Of a stretch of DNA of 64,000 bases, positions 1 to 12,933 are shown piece by piece. A model generated the notes under the pieces. It did no database searches. It was not told where the DNA came from and worked only from the letters and a program-made list of their open reading frames with translations. The stretch is from Gibbula magus (lineage: Eukaryota; Mollusca; Gastropoda; Trochida; Trochidae), in the NCBI GenBank assembly GCA_936450465.1, contig OW388289.1:76496593-76560592 (forward strand), read 5' to 3'. A program made the position numbers and the translations under genes. Position 1 is the stretch's first letter. Every line of letters starts with the position of its first letter.

Positions 1-1
1 G

Positions 2-502
2 CTGGACAACAGGCATGCAATGGTCCTCTCTGGGGAGGTCTTCGAGGACTTTGTGGACATTGCCTTTATGGGGTCAGCTCAGATCATGTCCAGCATCTGT
101 CTTGGGATGGATCTGGATATATCTCATCTGTCCATCCACACAAGAAGGCTTCTGAGCTACCTGTTGGACCCGACTGAAGCCATGGGGAGAGACTGGTGCC
201 TACTGGCTGTGACCCTTGGACTCTCCGACTCTCTGCCCGTTCTGGACAAGGAGTCCACTCAGCAAGTGAGTCAGACTGACCGGGTCCTAGAGGAATGGTC
301 AAGGAGTCACAGTGCAACAGTAAGACATCTTGTGCTCAAACTCAAGGAACTGAACCGTCAGGACTGTGTGGAGGCCATTCTAAGGACTACAATTCCATTT
401 CGTGTGCCGAGCTACGAGGATCAGAGCACTGACGAGAGTGCTAGTGCCTTGCAGCACACTGCTAACGCTTCCACCAACACTCTCTCCAACCTGTCACGGT
501 AG
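2..502 (+). CDS. C-terminal part of a death-domain protein (5' end outside window)
   Basis: The reading frame is open from base 2 to the stop ending at 502 and lacks its start, so this is the last coding exon of a gene entering from the left. About 30 unplaced residues come first. They are followed by a segment typical of a death-domain helical bundle: LLSYLLDP, then GRDWCLLAVTLGL, then VLEEWSRS, then ATVRHLVLKLKEL. The pattern LDP-x5-G-x-DW-x2-LA-x2-L is close to the C-terminal death domain of UNC5-type netrin receptors. The later EEWSRSHSATV part also recalls MyD88 and NF-kB p105, so the parent family is unresolved. Death domains mediate signalling-complex assembly in the cytoplasm. The last 30 or so residues are Ser/Thr/Asn-rich and probably disordered. 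A death domain is fairly certain; the UNC5-like label is an inference. Confidence 0.7.
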   Translation: MDNRHAMVLSGEVFEDFVDIAFMGSAQIMSSICLGMDLDISHLSIHTRRLLSYLLDPTEAMGRDWCLLAVTLGLSDSLPVLDKESTQQVSQTDRVLEEWSRSHSATVRHLVLKLKELNRQDCVEAILRTTIPFRVPSYEDQSTDESASALQHTANASTNTLSNLSR

Positions 503-3500
503 TCCAGGCTCTCGTCACTAGCAAATATGGATGGATACCTACATCAGTGTTATTCCTAGAGGCTTTAACAGGCTCATATAACGATTCCTTGAGTTCGTGG
601 ATGTTGTGCAAAGCTGGATGTCTTAATGGAGATAGTTGAATGGTTCTTTTGGTATAAACTTTTAAAAACCAAAGTGTCCATACGTAGAGAATTGACCAAA
701 CTTCCGCCTCAGTTGATCACCAAGGAACAACAATCTACTGCTACAAAATCTGACTGCTGCCATCTTTGCTCAATGGTTTATGTTTCCTCCAATAACAGGT
801 TCTTGTTCTGTAGAAGATAGTGAAACTGTGTAATCTCAATGATGTTTAACACTGACTAGAATTGTGTACATCAAAACAACAGTGCAGAGGTCCCAGTGGC
901 TGATTCTGTGATTATCAAAACAACCTGTGAAGTGTTTAAAGTACAGACAGATGTGCTGATAGAATCTCAAGTGATTTGAGTGATTCTGATGTCTGTACAA
1001 CTATATATACTCAAGTGCAATCTCCCTATGAGAGCTGAACTGAATTGCAATAGGAAGTGAATCGCTTCATTTCAAACAATCCTTTTGAACAATATACAGG
1101 GACATTATGTATTTGAGTTCTTCCTATCAGTCTGCCTGATTCTGTATATATATATATATCTAATACTTACTAACCTCCGACAAATCACACATTTTTGTGT
1201 GGCATTAGGTTAACTCTTGCATTGGCTCTATCGTTTATTGTCCAATATTATCTTACTGGTAAGAATTTGTTTTTACCTAATTTAAATAAAACCTCAGTTT
1301 TTAGTTTAAATTGAATGTTTTTAATCTACTCTTATTCCTTTTATAGAGACAGAGATAAACTGTCTATTTGTTTGTCAGAGATATCTTGATTTTAAACTTT
1401 TATGTTAGGACTCAAAGATCTTGAAAAAAGATTGTTCAAACAAATTATGACACAAAATCCATTCGGTAGTTACCGTTCAATTTTAATCAAATCAGTTTGA
1501 TGTTGATATTATTGAAAAATTAAAGATTTTAATCATGTATATAGACTTTATCTGTGTATTCCAAAGTCATATGCGTCTACATAAGAGGCAGGCAGATTCA
1601 TTCTGACAATATAGTCATTCTTGGGCAACTTCAGGTTTATGTACATAAATATGTAATCCTTTCTATATGGGGTGAAACTTTTATTATAATAAAACCTTCA
1701 CAAACAAATCCAGTGCTTGTGGCATGCAGTGGAGACTATACTTATCCTATATATGGTAAGAAGATCGTAGTTATTTTCTTCAGACTTTAAAATTAAGCAG
1801 GGTCCAGATTTTCAGAGCTCTTGTTGCTAGGATAGTTGTTAGAAAGAGAAAGAGAGGCTTCAAATTCTAAGCACAGATTGTGAATATGACAGGTATCTTT
1901 TGTGATGTTCAACATTTAACCCTTCAGGGCTCCCTGTCACAAAGCACTGAAGTGATCATAAGTTAAGGTTGCTTTGTGAAAGTAGCCCGTGAGCTGTCAA
2001 TGCAGTATATGGTTACTGTATTAACCCTTCATGTACAGATCTGGTACTTCTATAGAAGGTACCAATTGCTCTGTTGTCACTCTGAGAGATTAATTACCAG
2101 AACTCCCGATTTGAGAGAGTAGGGCATTATCGTATATGCCGATGAAGTGTTCACTTCTTAGATATATATACTGATAGTCTGATATGGCTGCTTCATTGAA
2201 AGTACCTGAATTCAGGGATTAGCCTAGCTTGAACATTATTAAGGGTTAATTCAGATGAAGAATTCAGCAAGTCAATACTGGACTGGGAGATGAGATCTTT
2301 GAAGGTGATGAAGATGTAAGCATCTACTCATCAGTTCATCAGAAATGAGGAGTTTAGGTTAGACTCGGAGACATAATACTCTGCTTCCCTCAACCTGTTA
2401 CCTCACACTCTGTGTATGTATGAAAGACGGATCACTTCCAAAGGTTTCCATACCTTTTCCTCTTTAATTGAGATAGAATACTGATAGGAACAAACTGTAA
2501 GTCAAAAATATAATGTTCCATTAAAATATTTGCACTCTTGAAAAAGACATTACGAAATTAATGACTAATAACTGTTTTCTAGAGCAACTATTTACCAGCA
2601 TGAAAGTTGCAATACTGCATATAAATACCACAAATCAAAAGTGAATAGCGAAATAACAAATTTGAATTATTCATAAGTATTACCGGTAGCTAATTCTGCA
2701 TGTTCAAGCTGTTTGTGTAAAAATGTTAGGATGTATGCTAGAAGTAGTCCCAAGTTGACAGTTCAGGTAGAATTGGTGTAGATTCCCTTGTGTGACCTGG
2801 TTGATTGACAAACCAAAACTTCTACTTGACAAGGTTCTTAACTGCTCTTGTTTGCCCAGAGTGTGGCCACTGTTTTAACTTGTTATGCAACTCCATGTTG
2901 ACAAAGCTGAAACCAAATTAGTGCTGTGACTGTAGTAGCTGTGTAATGTCAATGTCAAAATGTGGACCAAATTTTGAGGCATTTTATAACATTTTATTCC
3001 TTGTGTTACAACTTTTTATGTTCACACCTTGTTTTAATCATTTGCCTTTCCAAATTCTTTTTGATGGCATATTTTTTTACTTTTTGTAAGTGGTGATAAT
3101 TATAAGGAACATTCCCTTCTAAAATCGTAGTTCTTTTTTTAATTAAATAAATCTTACTTTAAAACAACTTTATAATGCATTTTAATTTTAATCAAGAATG
3201 TTAAAATAAATGTTTTATTTCAATTTGTTGTATGTATTAGGTAAAATACACCATCAAAACCTAATGAACCTTTAATAATCTTCCATTTATGTTTGAATTT
3301 AAATAGTAAACATATAATGAAATATTTCCTCAAATTGCTTCCATAAACATAGTTTGTTATCAAGTTATCAACCACAGATTCTAGTTCTCTGACGACCATG
3401 TCATTGAGTAACAATATGTATGCCCATGATTGTTAAACTTCACACGCATTTCCTCTTTCTAGAAAAAAAACTTAAAATAATGTTCCACTTATCGCCCACC

Positions 3501-5334
3501 GTAACATTTTCATTATGATTTATGAGTTCATATTTTCAAATTGTTTGAAGTTCAAAAAACCTTCTTGAATTTATAATAGAATTTCTAAAGACTACAAATG
3601 CTTTAATGGCACTGGTAAGTATGTTCAGTGTCCTTGAAAGTTTCCTTGGGACTCGAACTCTGCACCTAGTTTGTATCGATGTTTCCGAATGTACTATGGC
3701 TACAAACACACTGATAAGTGCTAGCCTGGGTTCCATTGCACAAACCAATCTTAATACAAGAGTAACATTAGTGCCAAGTTTGTACAGTGGATCTCTTAAT
3801 CATATCCAACAAAATTTCCAGTAATCAAAACTTTTTTCTTTTTTTTAAATAGCATCACCAGTTTTCCCTCATTACCAAAACCAGTCCCAATGACATGACC
3901 ATGTACCCTTATTAATCAAACCTTGCTGGACCAATGCTTATATTCCAAGTTTACATTTTGACCGGAGTTTTCCACCAAAACTAATCATTCATTCAATTTA
4001 CAACTATTTTGAACTGGTATGTTGGTATGTATCTCTTGTTTACTCAGACTGTGTGAGTTGGTTACCCTGATCTATGTTGTGATGTTCTTATATTGACTTA
4101 ACTATCTCCATTCTTGTACAACTGTTTAGCTGGAGATCACACACAGCCATCCATTATGTTAACCAATATGTTGTTTCATTATCTAAACCTTTCAATTATG
4201 AACAATTTCACATTTATGTAATTATTTCATTTGAATGCAAGTCAAAACTGCTGTCAAACTAACACTATATTTGCAAGTTTAAGGCTTGCATGCACAAAGC
4301 TACCTTAATGTTAAGCTCAGTTAAGAGAACTTTGTGCATGTAGTCCCTAGTTTCTATGCACTCTCCTATGCATGTAATGTGTAAATGTGTCTCTCACATC
4401 TTTACTGGAATGAAGTCAGTGTTCTTACTTTTATATTGATGTTAGAACATATGCAAGGAACAGTCTGTGCTTTCAAAACTGCTTGGTTACATGCATGATA
4501 ACTATACTAGGCCATGTTCTTATAAACCGTACATGCTTGTCCAATATATTCCAGCCAATTCTAACAATTGTCTAAAGATAGTCCTGGTGGCAGTGAGTAC
4601 CACAAATAGTGGGACCTATTTCTGAGCAACTATATCTTAGTACAAAGACAGGTCAGTGTATTGCATCTTTGTCTGTCTTCGTACTAAGAGAGCTTCGGAT
4701 TTTACTTTTTATCGAACCTAAATATAGAAAAATAATTCTTTAAAAAGGAATGTACGACATGATTCTCCACTTATTTAATACCCATTTTCAAGCTGAAAAT
4801 AAAGTTAATTCTAACTCCACCCTAAAGGTTCAGACTGTTCTTGGGCATTGATTCTTTGTACTTTTCAAACACTATTGCATGATTTGTTTTGAGCAGAAAA
4901 TGTTTGCAAATGTTTTCCTTCAGATTATTGCCTGTGACAAACCAGTATAACTGAAATATCAGAAAGGATTGATTCTGTCTGTATAGAAGTAGTCAATGAG
5001 GATGTCCATGTTAATAGTGTGAAGGATTTTATGTGTGCTTCCACAGATCTGCCTTATGTATTATAGCTTTGTAAGTCAAATGCAATTTGATTCTTTCACT
5101 GCGCCACATTGTAAATTTATTTGGGCTATAAGTTTGTATGGCATAAACCTGTATGCATATTTGATTGTACATATTTATTTATTTTTAAGAATAAAACAAA
5201 CTTTTACAATAATTCAATTCATTTGTTTTATTTCAAGTGCAATTTGACCACAATTTGTATAGCAACAAGAAATATCTGTCTGCTTGCAAGAGCAAGATGG
5301 TGTAAGCGACAACAGAAATAAATATTTGCTTTTT
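503..5334. other. 3' UTR / intergenic stretch without recognisable gene
   Basis: AT-rich sequence follows the death-domain stop. I see no coding exon. It contains a short (TA)n run near 1145-1160, several AATAAA-type signals (near 1286, 3145 and 5190) that could end the upstream transcript, and a few short perfect or near-perfect hairpins (941-998, 4289-4340, 4636-4688). Confidence 0.5.
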
Positions 5335-5746
5335 AGCTCATCAGGCCTGAAAGGCCCAGTGGGCTTATGGCAATGCATCGCGTCCGGCGAAACCTTTTGC
5401 TTTTCGACTTCTTCTCCAAAACCAGTGACTCAAGAGAGCTGAAATTGTACGTACAGACTCCTTGGCCAAGGGGGATTCTAAATTGTAGATTTTTTGACCT
5501 TGTGGCCCCAAATAAAGGCCTCACAGACCAAAACCTAAAAACCTATTTTCATCTTCTCCAGAACAAAAAGACCTAGAAGATTTTTCAGGAATCTTTATAC
5601 TTAGACAGCCAATTGCACTGACACTAAAGAATTTTCGAATTTTTCGACTCATATGAAGGGATTGTACTTTATCTAGAGAACAATCTGTTTCATTCTTCAA
5701 CAAGAAACAATATAAATCCTAAAGAGTTGCAGAGCCCATGGCTCTA
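5335..5746 (+). mobile_element. Short pearl/Helentron-like non-autonomous element, copy A
   Basis: It starts with AGCTCATCAGGCCTGAAAGG, which contains the hairpin GGCC-tgaaa-GGCC. It ends with the hairpin AGAGCC-cat-GGCTCT followed by A and a T run. It has no (GTCC)n block and only about one core unit. It abuts copy B directly across a TTTTT run. The subterminal inverted repeats, 3' hairpin and T-rich target match the HINE/pearl group known in bivalves. Confidence 0.65.
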
Positions 5747-5751
5747 TTTTT

Positions 5752-6928
5752 AGCTCATCAGGCCTGAAAGGCCCGATGGGCTTATGGCATGGCATGGCGT
5801 CCGGCGTCCGGCCGTCCGTCCGTCCGTCCGTCCATCTGTCCGTCCATCCGTCCGTAAACTTTTAGCTTTTTCGACTTCTTCTCCAGAACCAATGACTCCA
5901 CAGAGTTGAAATTTTATTTGCAGACTCCTTGGTCAATGGGGATTCTAAATTGTAGATTTCGTGACCCTGTGACCCCAAATGAGGTCACCGGGGTCACAAC
6001 CTTAAAAACCTATTTTCATCTTCTTCTCCAGTTCCAAAAGGTTTAGAGAGCTGAAAAGTTGTGTGCAGACTCCTTGGCCAATGGGGATTCTAAATTGTAG
6101 ATTTTGTGACCCTGTGACCCCAAATGGGGTCACCGGGGTCACATCCTTAAAAACCTATTTTCATCTTCTTCTCCAGTTCCAAAAGGTCTAGAGAGCTGAA
6201 AAGTTGTGTGCAGACTCCTTGGCCAATGGGGATTCTAAATTGTAGATTTTGTGACCCTGTGACCCCAAATGGGGTCAACGGGGTCACATCCTTAAAAACC
6301 TATTTTCATCTTCTTCTCCAGTTCCAATAGGTCTAGAGAGCTGAAAAGTTGTGCGCAGACTCCTTGGCCAATGGGGATTCTCAATTGTAGATCTCGTGAC
6401 CCCGTGACCCCAAATGGGGTCACCGGGGTCACATCCTTAAAAACCTATTTTCATCTTCTTTTCCAGTTCCAAAAGGTCTAGAGAGCTGAAAAGTTGTGCG
6501 CAGGCTCCTTGGCCATTGGTGATTCTAAATTGTAGATTTCGTGACCCCATGGCCCCAAATGGGGTCACAGGGGTCACATCCTTAAAAACCTATTTTCATC
6601 TTCTCTAGTTCCAAAAGCTCTAGAGAGCTGAAAAGTTGTGTGCAGACTCCTTGGTCAATGGGGATTCTAAATTGTAGATTTCGTGACCCTGGCCTGGAGC
6701 CCTAAATAAAGGCCTCTCAGGCCATGACCTAAAAACATATTTTCATCTTCTCCAGAACAAATGTGCCTAGAAGGCTGTAATATTGTGTGCAGAATTTTTA
6801 GCTAATGGGGATTCTAAATTGTAGATGTTGTGCCCAAATAAAGGCTTCAAGCCATGACCTAAAACTCTATTTCAGTCTTCATCATTAAACAATATAAACC
6901 CTGATGAGCTACAGAGCCCATGGCTCTA
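5752..6928 (+). mobile_element. Pearl/Helentron-like element, copy B with full architecture
   Basis: The 5' end is AGCTCATCAGGCC and the 3' end carries CCTGATGAGCT, its inverted complement, followed by the hairpin AGAGCC-cat-GGCTCT. Inside are a (GTCC)n tetranucleotide block at about 5805-5855 and a core tandemly repeated about six times with a period near 145 bp. Successive CAGACTCCTTGG marks lie near 5921, 6065, 6211, 6356, 6501 and 6643. This order (hairpin, tetranucleotide run, core array, 3' hairpin) is that described for oyster pearl elements. No transposase is present, so it is non-autonomous. Confidence 0.7.
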
Positions 6929-6935
6929 TTTTTGA

Positions 6936-7452
6936 TGTTGTAAACTACATCAGGAAAACGTCTTTGTTTTATTATGGTCTAAGTTATATCAGGAAAACGT
7001 CTTTACTTTATGCTATATCAGAAAAACGTGTTTGCTTTATAATGGTGTAAATCACATAAGGAAATCAACTTATAATGGTGTAAGCTTCTTCAGGAAAACG
7101 TCTTTGCTTATAATGGCATAAGCTATCTGGAAAACGTCTTTGCTTATAGTGATGTAAACTACATGTACATCAGGAAAATGTGTTTTCTTTTGAATGGTGA
7201 AAGCTTCTTCAGGAAAACGTGTTTTCTTTTTAATGGTGTAAGCTTCTTCAGGAAAACGTCTTTGCTTATAATGATGTAAACTATATGTACATCAGGAAAA
7301 CGTGTGTAAGCTATGTCTGGAAAACGTCTTTACTTATAATGATGTAAACTACATGTACATCAGGAAAACGTGTTTGCTTATAATGTAAGCTTCTTCAGGA
7401 AAACGTCTTTGCTTTTAATGGCGCGAGCTACATGTACACCAGGAAAAAGTGT
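6936..7452. repeat. 38/44-bp tandem array, left part
   Basis: Two related units alternate irregularly. One ends in GTAAGCTTCTTC (about 38 bp) and the other in AAACTACATGTACATC (about 44 bp). Both share AGGAAAACGTSTTTGCTTATAATG. The array is split by pearl-like copy C and resumes at 9504. No coding potential is seen. Confidence 0.75.
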
Positions 7453-7456
7453 TTTT

Positions 7457-9498
7457 AGCTCCTCAGGCCTGAAAGGCCAGATGGGCTTATGGCATGGGAT
7501 GGCGTCCGTCCGTCCGTCCGTCCGTCCGTAAACTTTTTACTTTTTCGACTTCTTCTCCAGAACCAATAACTCTAGAGAGCTGAAATTTTATGTACAGACT
7601 CCTTGGCCAATGGGGATTCTAAATTGTAGATTTGGTGACCCTGTGACCCCAAATAAGGGCCCCAGGGGTCATAACCTTAAAAGCTATTTTCATCTTCTTC
7701 TCCAGAACCAATGACTCCAGAGAGCTGAAATTTTATGTACAGACTCCTTGGCCGATGGGGATTCTAAATTGTAGATTTGGTGACCCTGTGACCCCAAATA
7801 AGGGCCACAGGGGTCATAACCTAAAAAGCTATTTTCATCTTCTTCTCCGGAACAAAAAGATCTAGAAGGTTGTAAATTGTATGCAAACTCTTGAGCCAAT
7901 GGGGATTCAAACTTGTAAATTTGGTGACCATGTGACCCCAAATATGGGCCACAGCCTAAAAAACCTTTGAAAATGAATTTTGAACTGATATTTTATGTGC
8001 ACTTCATTCACTTTATTTGAAATGTATGTCGACTTGAGATAACAATCTACATTGTGGACATGTTTGTCAAATTGATGTTATCAATGTGAAATGATAACTA
8101 TTGAATAGCCTATGAACTGAAAATTGTGACAAGTCATAAAGGACTAAATTGAAGAGGAGTTAAGAATTCTTTTATTTTACATGAGATATGTGAACTGCTT
8201 ATGACTGGTGATGAAATGATAAGATAAGATTATTTTCATCTTCTTCTCCAGAACGAAAAGACCTAGAAGGTTGTCATGTTGTGTAATGAGTCTTTAGCCA
8301 ATGGAGATTCTAAATTGTAGATTTGGTGAAGCTGTGGCCCCAAATAAGGGCCACAGGGGTCATAACCTAAAAAGCTATTTTCATCTTCTTCTCCAGAACC
8401 AATGACTCTAGAGAGCTGAAATTATATGTACAGATTCCTTGGCCAATAGGGATTCTAAATTGTAGATTTGGTGACCCTGTGGCCCCAAATAAGGGCCTCA
8501 CAGGCCATTACCTAAAATCCTGTTTTCATCTTTTTCTCCGGAACAAAAAGATCTAGAAGGCTGTAATATTGTATGCAAACTCTTGAGCCAATGGGGATTC
8601 AAACTTGTAAATTTGGTGACCCTGTGACCCCAAATATGGGCCACAGCCTAAAAAAAACCTTTGTAAATGAATTTTGAACTGATATTTTATGACACTTCAA
8701 CCACTTTATTTGAAAAATATGTTGACTTTAGATAACAATCTACATTATGGACATGTTTGTCAAATTGATGTAATCAATGTGAAATGAGAACTATTGAATA
8801 GCCTATGAACTGAAAATTTTGACAAGCCACAAAGGACTAGGATTTAAGAATTCTTTTATTTTACATGAGATATGTGAACTGCATATGACTGGTGATGAAA
8901 TGATAATTTATTAAGATAAGATTATTTTCATCTTCTTCTCCAGAACGAAAAGACCTAGAAGTTTGTCATATTGTGTAATGAGTCTTTAGCCAATGGAGAT
9001 TCTAAATTGTAGATTTGGTGACCCTGTGGCCCAAAATAAGGGCCTCACAGGCCATTACCTAAAATCCTGTTTTCATCCAGAACAAACTAGAAGGAATATT
9101 TTGTTCAGAATGTTTAGATGTTTGGATGACAAGGCTTAGAACCGAGATTGTTTAGTCAAGGTGATTCTAAATTGTACTATGTACCATGAGATTCATCACA
9201 TTGCCTGTTCTCTTTAAGCCTTATACAGTTAGATCAGTGCTGCCAGTGTTTAGTGCAAGCAAGAGTCTATTACATAATTTGGCGGTAAAACACAAAAAAA
9301 CACAGCTGGCTTGTAACCAGAGCCAGGGGTCAGAATATTGCATAATCTCCTGTGTGTTGACCTTGCTGAGTGCTCTCTCTCAATTTCAAGAATAAGATTT
9401 GTCAGGGTTAGGGATTGTACATTATATTGAGACAACATATTTCTGTCTTCATCATCAAACAAAATAAACTCTGATGAGCTACAGAGCCCATGGCTCTA
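7457..9498 (+). mobile_element. Pearl/Helentron-like element, copy C, inserted into a tandem array
   Basis: The 5' end is AGCTCCTCAGGCCTGAAAGG with a (GTCC)n block at about 7504-7530. The 3' end is CTGATGAGCTACAGAGCCC with the CAT-loop hairpin, ending near 9498. The interior has core units of about 150 bp and a roughly 700-bp duplication: the block beginning near 7980 recurs near 8677. The same 38/44-bp array flanks it on both sides, so the insertion postdates the array, and the junctions lie in T runs, as expected for TT-targeting Helentrons. Confidence 0.7.
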
Positions 9499-9503
9499 TT
9501 TTT

Positions 9504-10230
9504 TAATAATGGTGTAAGCTTCTTCAGGAAAACGTCTTTGTTCATAATGGTTTAAACTACATGTACATCAGGAAAACGTGTTAGCTTTATAATGTTGTAA
9601 GCTTCTTCAGGAAGACGTCTTTGCTTATAATGATGTAAACTACATGTACATCAGGAAAACGCGTTTGCTCATAATGGCGTAAGCTATGTCTGGAAAACGT
9701 CTTTGCTTATAATGATGTAAACTACATGTACATCAGGAAAACGTGTTTGCTTATAATGTAAGCTTCTTCAGGAAAACGTCTTTGCTTATAATGATGTAAA
9801 CTACATGTACACCAGGAAAACGTGTTTGCTTTATAATGGTGTAAGCTTCTTCAGGAAAACGTGTTTGCTTATAATGATGTAAACTACATGTACACCAGGA
9901 AAACGTGTTTTCATCTTAATGGTGTAAGCTTCTTCAGGAAAACGTCTTTGCTTATAATGGCGTAAGCTACATGTACATCAGGAAAACGTGTTTGCTCATA
10001 ATGGCGTAAGCTATGTCTGGAAAACGTCTTTGTTCATAATGGTGTAAACTACATGTACATAAGGAAAACGTGTTAGCTTTATAATGTTGTAAGCTTCTTC
10101 AGGAAAACGTCTTTGCTCATAATGGCGTTAGCTACATGTACATCTGGAAAACGTGTTTGCTTTATTATGGCGTTAGCTGTGTCTGAACAACGTCTTTGCT
10201 TTATAATGATGTAAGCAACATAAACAAAAA
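9504..10230. repeat. 38/44-bp tandem array, right part
   Basis: This continues the array interrupted at 7452, with the same AGGAAAACGTSTTTGCTTATAATG units and alternating GCTTCTTC / ACTACATGTACATC endings. Units decay after about 10180. Confidence 0.75.
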
Positions 10231-12098
10231 CGTCATAAAGAGCATTTAAAAATCAAGTTTTGTTTTAGAATGGCAATAAGATTAAAATTCAAAACTAAAA
10301 AGTTTCTTAGTAACACTGTTAGCAACAGGAAGGTAAATTGAGATAACATCTTTGCTTGGTAATGGAGTTAAATTTGCATTAAATTGACAGTACATCACCA
10401 TAACGAAAAGTTTAAACCATTACGATTTACTGATTTTGGAACCAACATGAAAATAACACTTGCTAGTTCCAATGACAACAAGAGGAGCATCAAAACACAT
10501 TCACTGAAATAGCGATCCTATACGATTTCTTCATAACGGTGTATATACACGGGCGGCATAATAACTGAGCTAATTGTCAACGATGTTAAACATATTTTAT
10601 CGAATTTAAAAGAGGTCATGCAAAATGATAAATAAATTATTTAGATTCGACATTTAGACTGTAAGCCTATTGATAGAGACGAGTCACAAGGTTACGTTTG
10701 TGTTGGAGCGTCCAAATATCACGCACTTCATGTTTCGTTGGATTTTATGGATTATATAGTTAACTCACTGTTAAGCAAAAGTATTACTTTGTTCTCCATT
10801 GACGATTATTTTTTAAATTAGCTTGACGAAGATGATATGAAATTAGTTTTGTTGGTGTCGTCTTGGTTTTATCATGTTCTGGTATTACTTGAATATTGAA
10901 ATAAGGATTTGGTTTTTTAATTAATATTTGTAACTGGCAAAATCAGAATTCGTTTGCAATGTAAACCAATGAAGTAATGTGTGTATAAGATCATAATAAA
11001 TTGTCGTATATTAAGTAGGTGCTCTGCAATGGTACATGATCCTTGAGCGGCGCTGATGTTGTTTTAATAAATGTTTGAAAAATTGTTTTGTACCATACAT
11101 TGGTGAGACTTAAACACATTCACTGGTGAATAAAGAAGGCAAAAGTGAGCACAGCTTACATACCCCCGCCTGTAGTGTGATCGCCTTCATACGGTATAAA
11201 TAAAATGGACAACATAATCTAGTCAATCATGTCAATGAATAACAATGATTGTTTTTAATGAAAATATTTTGTAATTATTTGAACCGTGGAGTTTTAACCA
11301 ATGAAAGGCGCAACAATAGCATATAGGCAACATCCGAAGTTAAGTTTTCAAGTTACATAGTTTTTAGTAATGCCCCAGAAAAACACAAATGACACAGAGT
11401 TCAACTGTTTTTGGTCAAAATTTCAGAAATTATTTGAACTTTGGGACCCCTAAAGGACACAACAGCACCATATATGTTACTTCAATGCCAAATTTGAAGA
11501 GTCCAAGTCAAATTGTTTTTGAGATATTCTCCGGAAAGTCAAAAAAATCGGAGCGTTTTTGGTCAAAATTTCAAAAATTATTTGAACCTTGGAGTTGATA
11601 CCCCTAAAATGCAAAACAGCACCATACAGGTTACTTCCATAACAAATTTGAAGTTTCCAAGTCATAAAGTTTTTTTAGATATGCTCCGGAAACGATTTCG
11701 GACGGACGGACGGACGGACGAACGGACATGCGGAGCGCTATATATATATAATTAGTGTCTGTGTGTTTTCACAAATTGATTATTGATGTCGAAGATAATA
11801 AAGTGCCTATATTGGAGTGGAGTCGTGTAGTTGATTTTGGATAACACATCGCAAACATATGAAACATTCGCTTTATTTTCCACAAATTCAAATTAACATT
11901 AGAAAGAGTCATCATAAGCCACGTTATAAATGATTGTCGTGAAGTCACTGTACCTGGTTACAACTCATTTAAACAGTTGTTGTTCGTAACTAATTACATT
12001 GTGGTGTATACAACTATCTAAATACATTTAATAGAACATTTTTCATGTGATGTGGAACTAACTCTGGCAAAAATACTCAAGTTGTATGATTAGAAAAC
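10231..12098. other. Gene-free stretch with one truncated repeat
   Basis: AT-rich sequence with no supported exon. At 11390-11755 there are two degenerate copies of a unit containing TTTGGTCAAAATTTCA, followed by a (GGAC)n block at about 11700-11725 and the sequence GCGGAGCGCTATATATATA. This looks like a minus-strand, 3'-truncated relative of the pearl-like elements. Confidence 0.5.
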
Positions 12099-12100
12099 TA

Positions 12101-12933
12101 AACTCATCGGCAAAAGAAACTTATCACCACCTTTTGTCGCTCATAAAAAAGGCAGATATTATATATTATTATCAATTTAATGACACGAATCATTTTTTAC
12201 CACTGTATACAGCCACCATTGTTCTATCAATGGTACATTTATTATAACTTTGAGTAAAAGTGACATGGGGTCAACATATACAAATTTACAAAATAACAGA
12301 CATTATTTACAAAAAGGTCGCTCTATTCTACAAATGATCAAATGCGTTCTGAGTGACCACTCTCTGCATCAATGCACGCTAGAACATGTCCCCGTATGGA
12401 TGACGTCAGTCGCCGTATGACATCTGCAAGAATTCTTTGCCATACATCAAACAAGACCAGATCAAGCTGCTGTATCGGTACTTAGCCTGCAACGTACCTC
12501 TTAGTGGACCCCATCTTGGGCGGTCTTGTGTCTGCTGACAACAACTCAACAAGTTGCTGATGGTTGCTTGGCTGCAGTTGATGACTCTTGTAAGATGACG
12601 TTGCCTGGTCCCAGTTCTGCCATACCAATGGCTCTTCCGCGGCCACGTTGCGAAAGTTTCCGCATTTCTTTCGTGTTCTTTTTTTTATACTGCATCGTTG
12701 ATCTCATAGACGACGGTATTTATGCAACCATTTCGCAAGTGCATAATGAGAAATCCCAATTATTCTGTTTCGCCTTTAAATGATTGCACGAAATGAAGGC
12801 ATTAATTTATTGCACATCAATAAATATTACAGAGTTTTGGTGAATATTTTCTGCATATTTGGTAATGTATAGCTGTCTCTATAAATCGCAAAATCTTATT
12901 TTAAAAGAGATAAGTTTCTTTTGCCGATGAGTT
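12101..12933 (-). mobile_element. Internally deleted Tc1-like DNA transposon
   Basis: Perfect 25-bp terminal inverted repeats begin AACTCATCGGCAAAAGAAAC, and TA dinucleotides lie at 12099-12100 and 12934-12935, as for Tc1/mariner insertions. The minus strand carries remains of a transposase. A helix-turn-helix region reads RGRAIGMAELG and, after a frameshift, INCSQATISNLL and DRPRWGPLRGT. Near the other end a C-terminal piece reads RRLTSSIRGHVLACIDA. The catalytic DDE region between them is missing, so this is a dead, non-autonomous copy. Confidence 0.75.

Noticed and set aside
3536..3824. Overlapping frames on both strands near 3.6 kb
   Set aside because: Short, unrelated to any family I know, and without splice context; they look like chance frames.
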